Source: Gallionella sp. (lineage in GTDB: Bacteria; Pseudomonadota; Gammaproteobacteria; Burkholderiales; Gallionellaceae). From it: a DNA stretch of 7,385 nucleotides. The stretch lies in assembly GCA_029850565.1 (NCBI GenBank), contig JARCRR010000087.1:1-7385 (forward strand), given 5' to 3'. This document shows positions 6,750-7,385 of this stretch, one piece after another (the first letter of the stretch is position 1; each line of letters begins with the position of its first letter). Under the pieces are notes generated by a model. The model did not search any database, was not told the origin of the DNA, and worked only from the letters and a program-made list of their open reading frames with translations. A program made the position numbers and the translations under genes.

Positions 6750-7385
6750 ATGCCGATTGCCGGACTTAATTCAAAACGCACATATACCGAAGAACAAATC
6801 TTCAATGGCCTTATTTATGCGCAAATGAAGGCCGAGCCGCTTTCAAATGACGAAGGCGATTTAGTTGTGCCTGCACGCAATAAAAAACGTCCACATTTTC
6901 GTCGAATTGGTGATGCCACTTTCAGAACTCTTATTGGATCAACGGAGACAGGCTCGACCCACAAAAATGTAGTGTCTTGGCTCAAGAAATCCCATCAAGT
7001 TAATCGTGTTCGAGTCGTTACATGGGTTTTTGAAGAGATCGAAACATCGGACTCATCAAAACAAAACGACCACGAAGAGCAAGTCATATTTTTTTCGGAT
7101 AGTCCAACGCAATATAGATGGTTTTCAGAAAATGAATGCCGTATCGCATTTGAAGGTGGCAACTGCATTGTCCCAGACATTGCTGGGCGTGACTTAACGG
7201 CATTCTCCCCGTCCGCCGGGCATGAATCAATCATTGTTGAAGTGATTCAAACTCACTATCCCGACCAGAACACCTTCTTCCGTTTGCTGTCTCTCTCGGA
7301 AGTTGGGTACTTGGTAATTTTTCACTTCGTCGCACCGGGAAAATCGGATAGCACGTTCAATCGATGCAAGATAGAAAACAACATC
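6750..7385 (+). CDS. Unrecognised protein, cut by window end; possible nuclease-like motif
   Basis: An open frame of 212 codons runs from ATG 6750 (MPIAGLNSKRTYTEEQ) to the last base without a stop, so the C-terminus is missing. Upstream in frame are stops at 6702 and 6711 with no other ATG between, so 6750 is the first possible ATG; its Shine-Dalgarno sequence is poor. I do not recognise the family. The protein is hydrophilic, without signal peptide or membrane segment. Residues 139-192 hold IVPDIAG (Pro142-Asp143), then IIVEVIQTHYPD (Glu164, Gln167, His169), a serine/leucine-rich helix and the strand GYLVIFHFV. This strand order resembles PD-(D/E)XK domains, but the catalytic lysine is replaced (E-V-I-Q). 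It begins 45 bases after the DUF2130 gene in the same direction and probably belongs to the same operon. The DNA is more AT-rich than the OLD-family gene. Confidence 0.7.
   Translation, partial: MPIAGLNSKRTYTEEQIFNGLIYAQMKAEPLSNDEGDLVVPARNKKRPHFRRIGDATFRTLIGSTETGSTHKNVVSWLKKSHQVNRVRVVTWVFEEIETSDSSKQNDHEEQVIFFSDSPTQYRWFSENECRIAFEGGNCIVPDIAGRDLTAFSPSAGHESIIVEVIQTHYPDQNTFFRLLSLSEVGYLVIFHFVAPGKSDSTFNRCKIENNI

Noticed and set aside
1..7385. CRISPR array, IS element, tRNA or rRNA gene
   Set aside because: No regularly spaced direct repeats, transposase-like protein, cloverleaf or rRNA sequence was seen on either strand.

Overview
The window looks like an accessory (genomic-island or defence-island) segment of a proteobacterial chromosome. 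The evidence is a FimB-type recombinase, a DUF2779 nuclease, a decayed methyltransferase gene and a run of nuclease-like genes, all on the + strand and with uneven base composition. No rRNA, tRNA or housekeeping gene is present to fix the taxon. A gamma- or betaproteobacterium is a guess from the style of the proteins. Families were assigned from motifs read by eye, without database searches.

Left part (1-2221): a short tyrosine recombinase of the FimB/FimE type is followed, after a 96-base gap holding a small inverted repeat, by a DUF2779 protein. That protein joins a Cas4-like PD-(D/E)XK nuclease module with iron-sulfur cysteines to a DEDDy-type exonuclease-like module.

Middle (2222-3160): about 400 bases hold no convincing gene, only an AT-rich dyad and a terminator-like hairpin that works on the - strand. 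Next comes the wreck of a class I SAM-dependent methyltransferase gene, with three in-frame stops and apparently no SAM-binding N-terminal half.

Right part (3161-7385, running off the end): a tightly packed operon. A 76-residue KTSC-like protein overlaps by one base (TAATG) an OLD-family ATPase/TOPRIM nuclease of 626 residues. Two bases later comes a DUF2130 protein (half zinc ribbon, long coiled coil with a 69-residue tandem duplication, PD-(D/E)XK-like core). After 45 bases an unfinished reading frame starts; it has a possible PD...ExxQ nuclease-like motif. The layout suggests a multi-component nucleic-acid-targeting, probably anti-phage, system: an ATP-dependent TOPRIM nuclease, a coiled-coil nuclease, a small partner and a further unknown component. 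It resembles Gabija in having an OLD nuclease but lacks the UvrD-like helicase next to it. That it acts as one system is inference from gene order and coupling.
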